Positions 16,301 to 24,281 of a stretch of 64,000 bases of DNA are shown piece by piece (the first letter of the stretch is position 1; every line of letters starts with the position of its first letter). A model generated the notes under the pieces. It was not told the origin of the DNA. It saw nothing but the letters and a program-made list of their open reading frames with translations, and made no database searches. A program made the translations under genes and the position numbers. The stretch is from Chthoniobacterales bacterium (lineage in GTDB: Bacteria > Verrucomicrobiota > Verrucomicrobiia > Chthoniobacterales > UBA10450), in assembly GCA_035274845.1 (NCBI GenBank), contig DATENU010000024.1, positions 124,001 to 188,000 of the forward strand. The letters are read 5' to 3'.

Positions 16301-17262
16301 TCCTCAAGCGCGATGTGACCTTCAATCCCGACGGCGCGCTCACCGGCGCCAGCTTTGCGACTGCCGCCGGACATCGTCTCTATGTCACCACCCCGCGCGG
16401 ATTGTTCGTGGTCGATTGCACCGACCCGATGCATCCGCAGCTGGGCGGTCAATACACCGGCAATTTCCTGCGCAACCCGCATTGCGTCGCCATCCAGTTC
16501 CGTTATGCCTTCGTCACGGATGATGACGGCCTGAAAGTCCTTGAGATCACCAATCCGTACCGGCCGGTGCCGGTTTCGGGGGCGACGGTGCAGCTTCGAA
16601 ATCCGGGCCGTCTGTACGTAGCGCGCACCTACGCCTATGTCGCGAACGGTCCGGAAGGCCTTGCCATCATCGACGTCGAAAATCCGGAACGGCCGCATCT
16701 CGACCAAATGTTCAACGCCGGAGGATTGCTCAACGACACCCGGGCCGTTCAGATCGGGAGCGTGAGCGCCTCCCAGTTCGCTCTGGTTGCTGATGGCCGG
16801 AGCGGACTGCGCGTCGTGCAGCTCATCTCGCCCGACACGGTCCCCGGCGCGCAAGGATTCAGCCCGCGGCCCAATCCGAAATTAATCGCCACCTATCCCA
16901 CCCCGGGCGAAGCGATCGCGGTTTCGCGCGGCCTCGAACGCGACCGCGTCGTGGACGAAACCGGCGGGCAAACGGTCGTCTTTGGCCGGCGCGGCTCACG
17001 CCCGTTTCACCTCGATGAGATGGAAAAATTCTATCTCCGTTCCGATACGGCCGATTCGAAGGACGGCCAGCGGTGGGGAAGTTTGTATTACGTGGAAGAC
17101 GTGATGGCCAGGAACGGAAAGTTAATGACGAAAAGCGGCGTTCTCTTGAATCCACTTCCAACTCCCACGCCCTCCGCCGCGGAAAGCCCCACTCCACCGC
17201 TGGACTACCTGCCAGACATCGAGCCGAGTCCCATCGAAGGCCCCACTCCGCCGCAACGGTAG
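13330..17262 (+). CDS. Exported decahaem c-type cytochrome fused to LVIVD-repeat propeller
   Basis: 1310 residues. Ten CXXCH haem-binding motifs lie between about residues 79 and 790 (CNQCH, CTDCH, CGLCH, CSACH, CMNCH, CTDCH, CIDCH, CQICH, CFGCH, CTDCH). From about residue 870 come LVIVD-type beta-propeller repeats (EYLYTANGPGGFEVFDV, YAFVTDDDGLKVLEITNPYRP, YAYVANGPEGLAIIDVENPERP, ALVADGRSGLRVVQL). The C-terminus is proline-rich (PTPTPSAAESPTPP), like a cell-wall or surface linker. A signal peptide ends around PTFAQEE. The annotated GTG overlaps the preceding stop; a TTG at 13378 would start directly at the signal peptide, because the first residues (LDVGRWTLNVGR) are translated heptamer repeat. 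With the barrel gene it could form an outer-membrane electron conduit. Confidence 0.88.
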   Translation: MNAPLRPLALDVGRWTLNVGRFLFPLLFIAAPTFAQEESGYGPPTSLPSNFSITPPSARPRQNWIDQSQAAADAKSSGCNQCHQGVEPMHQASHVVLGCTDCHGGNPARGLKKEQAHVLPRNKEFWKTSANPPNSNVWLNHESAEFIRFINPGDLRVAKQACGLCHDEIIRNVDHSMMNHGAMLWGAALYNNSGFYLKNYRFGQAYGADGAPLRLINYTPVTPEDTKFRGILPFLDPLPRFNLSNPGNILRIFEKGGEKQLQLGIPTTEEPPGKPLRRLSERGLGTLNRTDPVFLGLQKTRLHDPLLGFLGSNDHAGDYRSSGCSACHVVYANDRSPTNSGRWSKYGHQGLSFTADRTIPKNERGHPVLHQFSRSIPSSQCMNCHMHQGNLFVNPYLGYTWWDQETDGELMYPKQQRNPTPDDLVIETQSNPEAAAARGLWGDREFLDKVSELNPQLKHTQFADYHGHGWVFRAIFKHDRKGNLLDLRDNKIPHDDPQKFAKAVHLKDVHLAHGMQCTDCHFEKDVHGNGMLYGEPRNATTINCIDCHGTVNQRPTLVTTGNAGAFDLLNGSNTPWGPRFVWEGTRLYQQSVMAPDVRWEIPQTIDTVDPLSSHYNPKSAYAKTLRRDGKTWGGAVAEIADPGQQTTGDSKAGYSRIHLAHDNSAMDCQICHTSWATSCFGCHLPMKANQRVPLNKFEGVTDRNYTTYNPQVVRDDVFMLGIDGTVKKNRMAVIRSSSAVVVSSQNANREWVYSQAQTFSAEGYSGQAFNPHFPHTTSGVGTTKNCTDCHLSKNNDNNAWMTQLLGFGTGTVNFFGRYSYVAEGRHGFHAVVWTEPDEPQAVIGSHLHQIAYPDNYRKHLEAGAVLKEAHEHSGHDVQDIVLRGEYLYTANGPGGFEVFDVANIDQKGFSERIVSAPVSPLGQRTRVNTKYATSVVIPSTLALDPARVRLPENEEQPIDLFYAFVYVTDREEGIVGSNVATLVDGNPDNNFLKRDVTFNPDGALTGASFATAAGHRLYVTTPRGLFVVDCTDPMHPQLGGQYTGNFLRNPHCVAIQFRYAFVTDDDGLKVLEITNPYRPVPVSGATVQLRNPGRLYVARTYAYVANGPEGLAIIDVENPERPHLDQMFNAGGLLNDTRAVQIGSVSASQFALVADGRSGLRVVQLISPDTVPGAQGFSPRPNPKLIATYPTPGEAIAVSRGLERDRVVDETGGQTVVFGRRGSRPFHLDEMEKFYLRSDTADSKDGQRWGSLYYVEDVMARNGKLMTKSGVLLNPLPTPTPSAAESPTPPLDYLPDIEPSPIEGPTPPQR
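13356..13390 (+). repeat. Heptanucleotide array, right copy (GTTGGAC family)
   Basis: Five tandem units: GTTGGAC three times, GTTGAAC, GTTGGGC, then a pyrimidine-rich run. This is the inverted partner of 12913-12947 and is translated as the apparent N-terminus of the cytochrome. Confidence 0.9.
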
Positions 17263-17332
17263 GGTCGCTGCGCTGCGGCGACCGCTTTCGACAATGCACG
17301 CGCAAGAGGACGGCGCAGCGCGCCGTCCCTAC
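17259..17332. repeat. Inverted pair of GTAG-tagged REP-like hairpins
   Basis: On the plus strand GTAG (17259-17262, including the cytochrome stop codon TAG) precedes stem GGTCGC, a 9-base loop and GCGACC. On the minus strand GTAG (complement of 17329-17332) precedes stem GGACGGCG, loop CGCTG and CGCCGTCC. This is the BIME layout, two tagged hairpins facing each other, and may double as a terminator or mRNA-stabilising structure after the cytochrome gene. Confidence 0.7.
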
Positions 17333-17382
17333 CACGAGAAAAGGAATTGCCCACGCCCACGCTTTTCGGCTAAAAAGTTCGA

Positions 17383-17616
17383 ATGGCCGATAAAGCAAAC
17401 AAACTTCCTGAAAACGTTCCCGGCGCCTGGTACGTGGATAACACCTGCACCCCCTGCCGCGTCTGTCTGGATGAGGCTCCAAATCTTTTGAAATACAACG
17501 ACGACGAAACCTACGTCTATTTTTACAAGCAGCCGGAAAACGACGAAGAGACGGCTGCCGCCCAGCGCGCCCTGGACGTTTGTCCGACCCTCGCAATCGG
17601 CAACGACGGCGAATAA
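17383..17616 (+). CDS. Single-cluster ferredoxin
   Basis: 77-residue cytosolic electron carrier. Cysteines in CTPCRVC (near residues 22-28) and in DVCPTLAI near residue 66 provide the four ligands of one [4Fe-4S] cluster, with the usual proline after the last cysteine. It is acidic overall (EAPNLLKYNDDE, PENDEETAA), as expected for a ferredoxin partner surface. It lies 81 bases before a CysJ-like FAD/NADPH reductase on the same strand, so NADPH-dependent reduction of this ferredoxin is likely. An inverted REP pair lies between the two genes. Confidence 0.88.
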   Translation: MADKANKLPENVPGAWYVDNTCTPCRVCLDEAPNLLKYNDDETYVYFYKQPENDEETAAAQRALDVCPTLAIGNDGE

Positions 17617-17623
17617 TTTTTCT

Positions 17624-17692
17624 GTAGCTGCGGTCGCTGACCGCCGAATCGCCGCGTAAACCCAAATCCCGGCGGTGCTAAACCACCGCTCT
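17624..17692. repeat. Inverted pair of tagged REP-like hairpins
   Basis: On the plus strand GTAG (17624-17627), then CT, stem GCGGTC, loop GCT and GACCGC. On the minus strand an AGAG tag (complement of 17689-17692) runs into stem GCGGTG, a 6-base loop and CACCGC (17672-17689). The pair sits between the ferredoxin and its putative reductase, so it is inside the presumed transcript. Confidence 0.6.
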
Positions 17693-17697
17693 AAAAT

Positions 17698-18861
17698 ATG
17701 GCAAACGAAACTCCAGCCGCGCCGGCCAAACCCGCGTCGCAATACACCCGCGCGAATCCCTTTCCCGGAAAGCTGACCGTCAATCGCAGCCTCTGCGGCG
17801 AAGGGACGGACAAAGACACCCGGCATTTCGAGATCGATCTCACTGGCTGGGGACTGAATTACGAAGTCGGCGATTCGATGACGGTTTGGCCGACGAACGA
17901 GCCGGCGCTGGTAGATGAAATTCTGAAGATGATTGGCGCCAAGGGCGACGAGCCTGTGAAAGGCCCCAAGGGAGAAACAACGCTCCGCGAAGCGCTCCTT
18001 CGCGACTGCCGGATCACCCAAACGACGCCGAAGTTTTTGAAGATGATCACCGAACGCGCCAACGCCGCGCCGTTGCTGACCGAACTTCTCGACCCGGAAC
18101 GCAAAGAGGACCTCGACCGTTATCTCTGGGGCATGGAGGTGATCGATTTCCTGATCGAGCACCCCTCCATCAAAATCACGCCACAGGAATTCGTGGATGT
18201 CCTGGCGAAGCTGCAGCCGCGTTTGTATTCAATTGCGTCCAGCCTCAAGGCCCATCCGGACCAGGTCCATTTCACCATCGATGTCGTTCGTTATGTGAGC
18301 CACGGCCGGAAGCGTGGGGGCGTTTGTTCCACGTTTCTCGCGGACCGCGCAGGCGATGTCCCGATCCCGGTTTTCCCCAATGCGTCGAAGTTCCGTCTTC
18401 CGGATGATTCGAACACGCCCATTATCATGGTGGGCCCGGGAACGGGCGTGGCGCCTTTTCGGGCCTATTTGCAGGAGCGCCAGGTGACCGGGGCGAAAGG
18501 GAAAAACTGGCTCTTTTTCGGCTCGCAGAAGGCGGCTTGTAATTATTTTTACCGGGAAGAATTCGAGAAGCTCCAGGGCGACGGCGTCTTGACCCGGCTC
18601 GACCTGGCGTGGTCGCGCGACCAGGAAAAAAAGGTTTACGTTCAGGATCGGATGCTCGAGAACGCAGCCGAGATCTGGAAGTGGATGGATGCCGAAGGCG
18701 CCCATTTTTTTGTTTGCGGGGACGCGCGCCGGATGGCGAAAGATGTCGACGCCGCGCTCCGCAAAATCGTGGAAGAACAGGGCGGCAAAAGCGTGGACGA
18801 CGCAAATCAGTACGTCGAAAAACTGAAGAGCGACAAGCGTTACAAGCGCGACGTTTACTAG
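17698..18861 (+). CDS. CysJ-like FAD/NADPH flavoprotein reductase lacking the flavodoxin domain
   Basis: 387-residue cytosolic oxidoreductase. It matches the FAD and NADPH modules of sulfite reductase flavoprotein alpha subunit. Motifs are the FAD-binding RLYSIASS (near residue 180), GGVCSTFLAD (FAD pyrophosphate loop, near 205), the NADPH-binding GPGTGVAPFRAYLQER (near 242), FGSQ and the C-terminal FVCGDARRMAKDVDAAL, ending in an aromatic residue that stacks on FAD. The FMN/flavodoxin domain of full CysJ (about 600 residues) is absent. The ferredoxin gene just upstream probably supplies the one-electron carrier instead. No sulfite reductase haemoprotein is nearby, so the final acceptor is unknown. 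Confidence 0.85.
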   Translation: MANETPAAPAKPASQYTRANPFPGKLTVNRSLCGEGTDKDTRHFEIDLTGWGLNYEVGDSMTVWPTNEPALVDEILKMIGAKGDEPVKGPKGETTLREALLRDCRITQTTPKFLKMITERANAAPLLTELLDPERKEDLDRYLWGMEVIDFLIEHPSIKITPQEFVDVLAKLQPRLYSIASSLKAHPDQVHFTIDVVRYVSHGRKRGGVCSTFLADRAGDVPIPVFPNASKFRLPDDSNTPIIMVGPGTGVAPFRAYLQERQVTGAKGKNWLFFGSQKAACNYFYREEFEKLQGDGVLTRLDLAWSRDQEKKVYVQDRMLENAAEIWKWMDAEGAHFFVCGDARRMAKDVDAALRKIVEEQGGKSVDDANQYVEKLKSDKRYKRDVY

Positions 18862-20909
18862 GCGGGGCGGCTCCGCATGACGGAGAGAAGGGATGCACCG
18901 AGGAACGCGGCGAAGCTCGCCGCGGCGATCGTTCCACCCCAAATAAGCCACCAGGGGCGATAGACCAGGATGAGCCGCCCATTCGCCCCGGCCGGCACTT
19001 CAATCACCGGCATCAGGCCGCGATAGGAAGAGACGCCGATCAACTGGTCGCCGAGTTTCGCGCGATAACCGTTGAAGAACGGACGAGAAATGGTGAGCAG
19101 CGCCGGCGGGCCCCCAGCCGGGACCGTTATATCAGCCTCCAGCCGGTTGCGCCCATCGACGATGCGAGATATCGCCGCCGAGGAAAATTGCTCACCGGGC
19201 CGCGAATCGAGTGAGTTCACGGATCGGACTCGCCCCAGCAATTGTGTCCGATGAAAGACCCGGCCTTCCGCCGTTGTTGCCGCCAATTCCCATTCGTTCC
19301 CAGGCTCTGGATTCTGCGGCACGTCCTTGGCAATCACGATTCCATCCACACCGAGCCGAGCCAAAATCCCTTCCACTCCGCTCTCGTGTTCAAGCAAAGC
19401 CGCGGCCTTGTCGGGATCGATCTCCCCATGAATAGCGCCGTCGAATTCACGAGCGACTCCCGCCGGCCGGATCGGGCTGTAGCCGTTCACGAACCGGACG
19501 CCGGCCCACATCGAGGTGCTGCCGGGACGCAAAGTTGTTCCGAATGGTTCCGGGCATTTCTCGACTCGATAGGCATTTTCGGGCGCGGGATAAATGCTGA
19601 GATAGAGGCGCTGCGGATCAAGAGGCGCCGCCTGGGTCAGTTCTTGCGCGAGGTTGTATTTCGGGACTCCGCAATTGGGCGGGATCCAAAGGTAAGTCCC
19701 CAGCAAAGTGGCGAAGGCCACCGTCGCCGGCAGCCAGCTTCGGGCGAAACGCCAGCCTGATTGAGCAAACATCCGGAGCGACTCTGCCGCGCAAAGTGCG
19801 AGGACAAGGTGGACCAAAGGAAGCCAGCGAAAGCTCCAACGGAAAACGCCAGCGGTCGGCAACATGCAAAGAACAAGCGCCACCGCTAGAAGGCCGAGTT
19901 CCCAGCCCAGACGGCGAAACAAGGGGCGACGAAGAAAAACCAGCCCGGCAATCAGCGCGACGGGCGGAACAAAGCCGGAGGCCAGTTCCGTGGCGGTGTG
20001 CGGCATGAGACGCGAAGAAAAATCCACCCAGTTGACGGTCCAGTTCGGGAAAATGAATCCAGGCAACGCCGTGAACGGGACCCGCCATTGAAAATGCTCG
20101 GCGCTGTCCTGAACGGCCCGGGCGGAGCCATGAATATAATCGAGGAGCGCGAGCCACGCCGGCGCGGAAAGACCCAGCCCAAGAACGATCCCTCCGAGCA
20201 ATGGGAAGATCGAGGAAAAGTTTCGGGTTCGGCCTAACGATCTTACAACCAGCCACGCCGCGACTAACGCCATCATCAGGACCGTGTAGGGAAACCCGCC
20301 AGTCACGACGAGGTAGACGAAGGGCGCCGGCCAAAGAAACCGCCATTGGCTCCGGCGCGAATCGAGCGCTCTCTCCATCCCCCACCAGGCCCAGGGCACC
20401 CAGGCAAACGCGCCGAGCGCGCCAAACCAATCGGTCGCACCCCAGCAAATGATCCAGCCGTTGAGCGCGGCCACGAGCCCAACGAGGAGCGACAGCGGCG
20501 GCGCCAGTTCGCGCCCGCGAGCCAGCAGGTAACCACCCATCGCGAGAACGAACAGGTGCGCGATCGAGAGAGCGGCGGCCTGTTGCGGAAAAGTCAGCGG
20601 AAACTTCCAGATCAAGACGACCGCGGCATTAACGAAAACGGAAAACGTTCCGTACTGAAATTCGCCGGCGAGATTGCCACAGACCCACGAATATGGACTC
20701 AGCAGCGGCCATTCGCCGTGCGACCAACTCCGCGCCACATCAGCAAAGACGGGAAGGATCGAAAGCTCGTAATCGTCGTTCCAGAAAACAAGCGGATCGT
20801 GCCAGAGGAGAAGGAGACAGAAGGCCGTAGCAAGCGCGCCGGCGGCGAACGCGCCAACGGCATCGCGCGCTGGTGAATGGTGACCGGTGATCAGTGAATG
20901 GTCAGGCAC
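18858..20909 (-). CDS. Large integral membrane protein, YfhO-like
   Basis: 683 residues. The first 400 contain about ten hydrophobic segments (for example GAFAAGALATAFCLLLLW, LSLLVGLVAALNGWIICW, LGLLAVALVLCMLPTAGVF); a soluble domain of about 220 residues follows and a final helix (LIWGGTIAAASFAAFLGASLL) sits near the C-terminus. This layout resembles YfhO and other GT-C-type membrane proteins that act in lipid-linked glycosylation. The WNDDYELS segment after helix 1 carries acidic residues where GT-C enzymes have catalytic acids. The start is a GTG inside a repeat (residues HSLITGHHSP are translated repeat), so the N-terminus is uncertain. The 3' end overlaps the convergent reductase by 4 bases. 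Confidence 0.7.
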   Translation of the reverse strand: MPDHSLITGHHSPARDAVGAFAAGALATAFCLLLLWHDPLVFWNDDYELSILPVFADVARSWSHGEWPLLSPYSWVCGNLAGEFQYGTFSVFVNAAVVLIWKFPLTFPQQAAALSIAHLFVLAMGGYLLARGRELAPPLSLLVGLVAALNGWIICWGATDWFGALGAFAWVPWAWWGMERALDSRRSQWRFLWPAPFVYLVVTGGFPYTVLMMALVAAWLVVRSLGRTRNFSSIFPLLGGIVLGLGLSAPAWLALLDYIHGSARAVQDSAEHFQWRVPFTALPGFIFPNWTVNWVDFSSRLMPHTATELASGFVPPVALIAGLVFLRRPLFRRLGWELGLLAVALVLCMLPTAGVFRWSFRWLPLVHLVLALCAAESLRMFAQSGWRFARSWLPATVAFATLLGTYLWIPPNCGVPKYNLAQELTQAAPLDPQRLYLSIYPAPENAYRVEKCPEPFGTTLRPGSTSMWAGVRFVNGYSPIRPAGVAREFDGAIHGEIDPDKAAALLEHESGVEGILARLGVDGIVIAKDVPQNPEPGNEWELAATTAEGRVFHRTQLLGRVRSVNSLDSRPGEQFSSAAISRIVDGRNRLEADITVPAGGPPALLTISRPFFNGYRAKLGDQLIGVSSYRGLMPVIEVPAGANGRLILVYRPWWLIWGGTIAAASFAAFLGASLLSVMRSRPA

Positions 20910-20936
20910 AATTCACCAGTCACTAGTCACCATTCC
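20874..20936. repeat. Heptanucleotide repeat as inverted array (TGACTGG family)
   Basis: The left arm has units TGAATGG, TGACCGG, TGATCAG, TGAATGG (20874-20901). The right arm (20911-20936) read on the minus strand gives ATGG, TGACTAG, TGACTGG, TGAATT. Both have a 7-base period and are about 80% complementary to each other. The array covers the presumed start of the YfhO-like gene. Confidence 0.8.
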
Positions 20937-20944
20937 CGCTCCGT

Positions 20945-21949
20945 TTACAGAACAACCGGGGCGCCTTCGGTCAGCAACAGCACTTTGTCGTCGATGCCTT
21001 GCGTGCGGGCGGCGGTGAGGAGACGCGCCGGCGGTTCGTCGAGGGGCTCGTAGCCCAGTCGGAAACTTCCGTAGTGCATCGGCACCAGGGTTTTCGCCTC
21101 CAGCTCAATGAACGCCTGGACGGCCTGCTCCGGATTCATGTGGACCTCGCGGCCCGTCGGCGCGTCGTATCCGCCGATCGGCAGCAAAGCGATCTCAATA
21201 GGATGCCGCTCCCCAATTTCCTTGAAGCCTTCGAAATAAGCGCTGTCGCCGCAGTGAAAAATCGTGCGCCCACCCATCTTGACCACAAACCCGCCGAACC
21301 CGCGGTGAAGATCGGCCAAAAATCGGGCCCCCCAATGCGCGCAGGGCGTCAGCGAAATTTCGATCGGGCCGAGCTTCACTGTCTGCCAGTAATCGAGCTC
21401 GTGGACGATATTGAAACCGAGGTCATGCACCAGATTGCCCACGCCGATCGGAACGACGATCGGCTGATCGGCCGCGACCTTCGCCAGTGTCCTCCGGTCG
21501 AGATGATCGAAATGCGCGTGGGTAACGAGAACAAAATCGATGGAAGGTAAATGATGGATCTCGAAGCCCGGCTTCTTGAGGCGCTTGATCACTTTCAACC
21601 ACTTGGACCAGATCGGATCGATCAAAACATTGATCTCGGGTGTCTGGAGCAGAAACGAAGCGTGTCCGATCCAGGTAATGCAGATCTCGCCCTTCCGGAT
21701 TTTCGGAAAATGAGGCTGCCTCCGATCGCCGGCGCGCTTGGTGAAGAGCGACGGGATCAGGACTTCCGTGAGGAAATTGCGCTTGTGCCAGTCCGCGCTC
21801 GGGATCAGCCGGACGCGAGTCGAGCGTTTGATTTCAGCGCCGTTCTCCGCCGCCTGGCGCACGACGTTCCTCCGGCTTTTTTTCGAAAAAGGAATCGGCA
21901 CTGTTGCGCAAGCATATAAGCTGGCCGGGGTGAAGCAACCTTTCGCCAC
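20945..21949 (-). CDS. Metallo-beta-lactamase-fold hydrolase (NAPE-PLD/UlaG-like)
   Basis: 334-residue soluble hydrolase. The metal-binding motif THAHFDHLD (HxHxDH) is intact, followed by CAHWGARF, the metal-bridging aspartate in FHCGDSAYFEGF and a late histidine in VPMHYGSF. The core (from GEICITWIGHASFLLQ to LVPMHYGSF) matches the long MBL subgroup related to N-acylphosphatidylethanolamine phospholipase D and L-ascorbate-6-phosphate lactonase. The substrate cannot be told from sequence. The N-terminal 80 residues are basic and may not all be translated; the ATG at 21949 is the longest option. It diverges from comEC with 37 bases between starts. Confidence 0.82.
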   Translation of the reverse strand: MAKGCFTPASLYACATVPIPFSKKSRRNVVRQAAENGAEIKRSTRVRLIPSADWHKRNFLTEVLIPSLFTKRAGDRRQPHFPKIRKGEICITWIGHASFLLQTPEINVLIDPIWSKWLKVIKRLKKPGFEIHHLPSIDFVLVTHAHFDHLDRRTLAKVAADQPIVVPIGVGNLVHDLGFNIVHELDYWQTVKLGPIEISLTPCAHWGARFLADLHRGFGGFVVKMGGRTIFHCGDSAYFEGFKEIGERHPIEIALLPIGGYDAPTGREVHMNPEQAVQAFIELEAKTLVPMHYGSFRLGYEPLDEPPARLLTAARTQGIDDKVLLLTEGAPVVL

Positions 21950-21986
21950 GATGAAGCCCCTCTAAAACCGCAAATCCCCCCGAACA

Positions 21987-24281
21987 GTGAAGCTGCCAAA
22001 TGCATGGCCGCGCCAGCCGTTTATCGGCGTGGCGATCGCGGCGAGCGCCGGAATTCTGGTGGCCGACTTTCTGCCTCGGTCTGATTCTGCGGTTGGGATT
22101 GCCGTCGCGCTGCTTGCACTGGCCAGCTTCTTCTTCCGCAACTCGCCGGCAGTTTATCTGTTTGTCGCGTCGGGCTTCTTCTTTCTTCACAGTCTGCGAA
22201 TAAGCGATACCCCGGGATTACAACTGGCCCGCGAAATGGGAGAAGAACCGCGTCCCGCAACCATTCGAGGCGCGGTCATAAGCGAGCCGAAGTCTTCCGC
22301 GAACGCCTTCGTCTCATTTCTGTTGCAGTCCGAGTCGATCGAGATCGATGGTGAGACGCGACCTTGTCACGCGAAGCTTTTCGGACGCTGGCGTCACCCG
22401 GTCGAATTTGGCGACGAGCTCAAACTCTTTGGCACGGTCGAGAAGGTCGGAGTGCCCCGAAACCCGGGTGAATTCGACATGGCCTCCTATCTTGCCCGGC
22501 AGGATGTGCACCGGGCCCTGATCGTTCGCTATCCCGAGAATGGCACTGTGCTCCACCACTCGGGCGGCAACCCCATCCTTCGCGCCGCCCAGAAATCTCG
22601 GGGTTGGATGCAACGCGTCCTCTGCCGCGGTCTGGAAGACTCACCCGATGTTACCGGGTCGATTAGCGGCATGGTGCTCGGTTTGCGTCATCAAACACCC
22701 GAAGATATCGAGGAGCCGTTTCAACAGACCGGCACGCTGCATTTGTTCGCTGTGGCCGGTCTCCATGTCGGCATCGTCGCCCGGCTTCTCTGGATTCTGG
22801 CCACGGTCCTTCGTCTGCCGAAGAAATGGGCGACGCTGCTTATTGTTCCAGCACTGCTGTTTTATGCGGCGGTCACGGGTCTGCACACTTCGAGCGTTCG
22901 CGCGGCATTGATGAGCGCTGTGCTTCTCGGCGGATTTCTCGTGGAACGAAAAGCGTTTGCCCTCAATGGCCTGGCCGCCGCCGCCGTTCTGATCCTTGGC
23001 TGGGACACCAATGAACTTTTCTCGATTGGCTTCCAGTTATCTTTCTCCGTCGTGGCTGCGATCATAATCCTGGCCGAGCCCGCCTTTCAGCTGCTTCATC
23101 GCCGCCTTGAACCGGATCCGTTCCTGCCGCGAAGTTTGTTCACGGCACGCCAACGAGCGCTCAACCATTCGCTCTCCTGGCTCGCCCGCGCGGTTTCGGT
23201 CTCCTTCGCGGCCTGGCTCGGGTCGATGCCACTCATGCTTTGGGATTATCATTTGGTCACGTTGAGCTCCGTGGTGGCCAACCTCGTCGTAGTTCCGATC
23301 GCCTTTCTAGTGCTCGCTGGCGGCTTGCTCTCGATGGTCGTCGCGCCGGCGTCTGCCTCGCTTTCCGTCGTTTTCAACAACGCGAACTGGGCCCTGACGA
23401 AAATAATTCTCGGCGCCGTCCATCTCTTCGCGCAGATCCCGGCAGGACACTTCTATCTCGAGCATCCGGGGTGGCCCAGCGGCGCGAAGCTCGAAATCAA
23501 CGTCCTTGATTTGAGATCGGGCGCGGCCGTGCATGTCCGATCGGGAAATCGGGATTGGCTCTTCGATGCGGGAGCGACGCGCGATTACGATCGGACGCTG
23601 CAGCCGTATCTTCGCTCCCGCGGCGTGGATCGCCTCGATGGTCTCGTCTTAACCCACGGGGATGCCAGTCATGTGGGCGGCGCGCCGGGCGTGCTGCTTG
23701 ATTTTCGCCCGCGCCAGTTCTTCGACACCAGGGCGCTAGATCGTTCGTCGATTCATCGCAAACTCCTGGCGTTGGCAGCCATCGACAAAAACACGCCGAA
23801 ACCTTGCCAGGCTGGCGCCGAGATAGATCTTTCTCGCGAGGTCAAAGCCCGAATTCTCTTTCCGCCGGCCGGTTTCGAAACGGAGAGCGCCGATGATCAG
23901 GCGCTCGTTATCCAACTGATTTATCTCGGAAAGCCCTGGACGCTTCTCATGTCAGACAGCGGCACCGCGACGGAAAATTTCTTGCTGCAAAAATACTCGG
24001 ATCTGCGAAGCGCTATTCTTGTGAAAGGCCAGCACCACTCTGGTAACTCCGGGTCAGACGCTTTTCTCGATCGCGTTCAGCCCCAGGCGATCATCGCCAC
24101 CGCGCGTGATTTTCCGGAGAGCCAGCGAATGAAACCGGAATGGGCCGAAAAGACGCAGGCCCAGGGCATCAAATTGTTCCGCCAGGATGAAACCGGCGCG
24201 GTGCGGATCCGGATTTTCGATGACTATTGGGAAGCAACGAACTATCTCACCTCCGAAACCTTTCGCAGGACGAGGCGATGA
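21987..24281 (+). CDS. comEC: ComEC/Rec2-family DNA-uptake channel protein
   Basis: 764-residue inner-membrane protein. ComEC carries single-stranded DNA across the cytoplasmic membrane during natural transformation. Order: two N-terminal helices, an OB-fold-like periplasmic domain (about residues 70-190), the polytopic competence domain (FQQTGTLHLFAVAGLHVGIVARLL near 250, then about eight helices), and a C-terminal MBL-like domain (from about 500, KLEINVLDLRSG). In that domain the usual HxDxDHxGG reads HGDASHVGG, with Ser replacing one Asp. Initiation is at GTG 21987 without a clear Shine-Dalgarno sequence. Type IV pilus genes are not adjacent except a lone pilC-like gene at 39.8 kb. Confidence 0.88.
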   Translation: MKLPNAWPRQPFIGVAIAASAGILVADFLPRSDSAVGIAVALLALASFFFRNSPAVYLFVASGFFFLHSLRISDTPGLQLAREMGEEPRPATIRGAVISEPKSSANAFVSFLLQSESIEIDGETRPCHAKLFGRWRHPVEFGDELKLFGTVEKVGVPRNPGEFDMASYLARQDVHRALIVRYPENGTVLHHSGGNPILRAAQKSRGWMQRVLCRGLEDSPDVTGSISGMVLGLRHQTPEDIEEPFQQTGTLHLFAVAGLHVGIVARLLWILATVLRLPKKWATLLIVPALLFYAAVTGLHTSSVRAALMSAVLLGGFLVERKAFALNGLAAAAVLILGWDTNELFSIGFQLSFSVVAAIIILAEPAFQLLHRRLEPDPFLPRSLFTARQRALNHSLSWLARAVSVSFAAWLGSMPLMLWDYHLVTLSSVVANLVVVPIAFLVLAGGLLSMVVAPASASLSVVFNNANWALTKIILGAVHLFAQIPAGHFYLEHPGWPSGAKLEINVLDLRSGAAVHVRSGNRDWLFDAGATRDYDRTLQPYLRSRGVDRLDGLVLTHGDASHVGGAPGVLLDFRPRQFFDTRALDRSSIHRKLLALAAIDKNTPKPCQAGAEIDLSREVKARILFPPAGFETESADDQALVIQLIYLGKPWTLLMSDSGTATENFLLQKYSDLRSAILVKGQHHSGNSGSDAFLDRVQPQAIIATARDFPESQRMKPEWAEKTQAQGIKLFRQDETGAVRIRIFDDYWEATNYLTSETFRRTRR

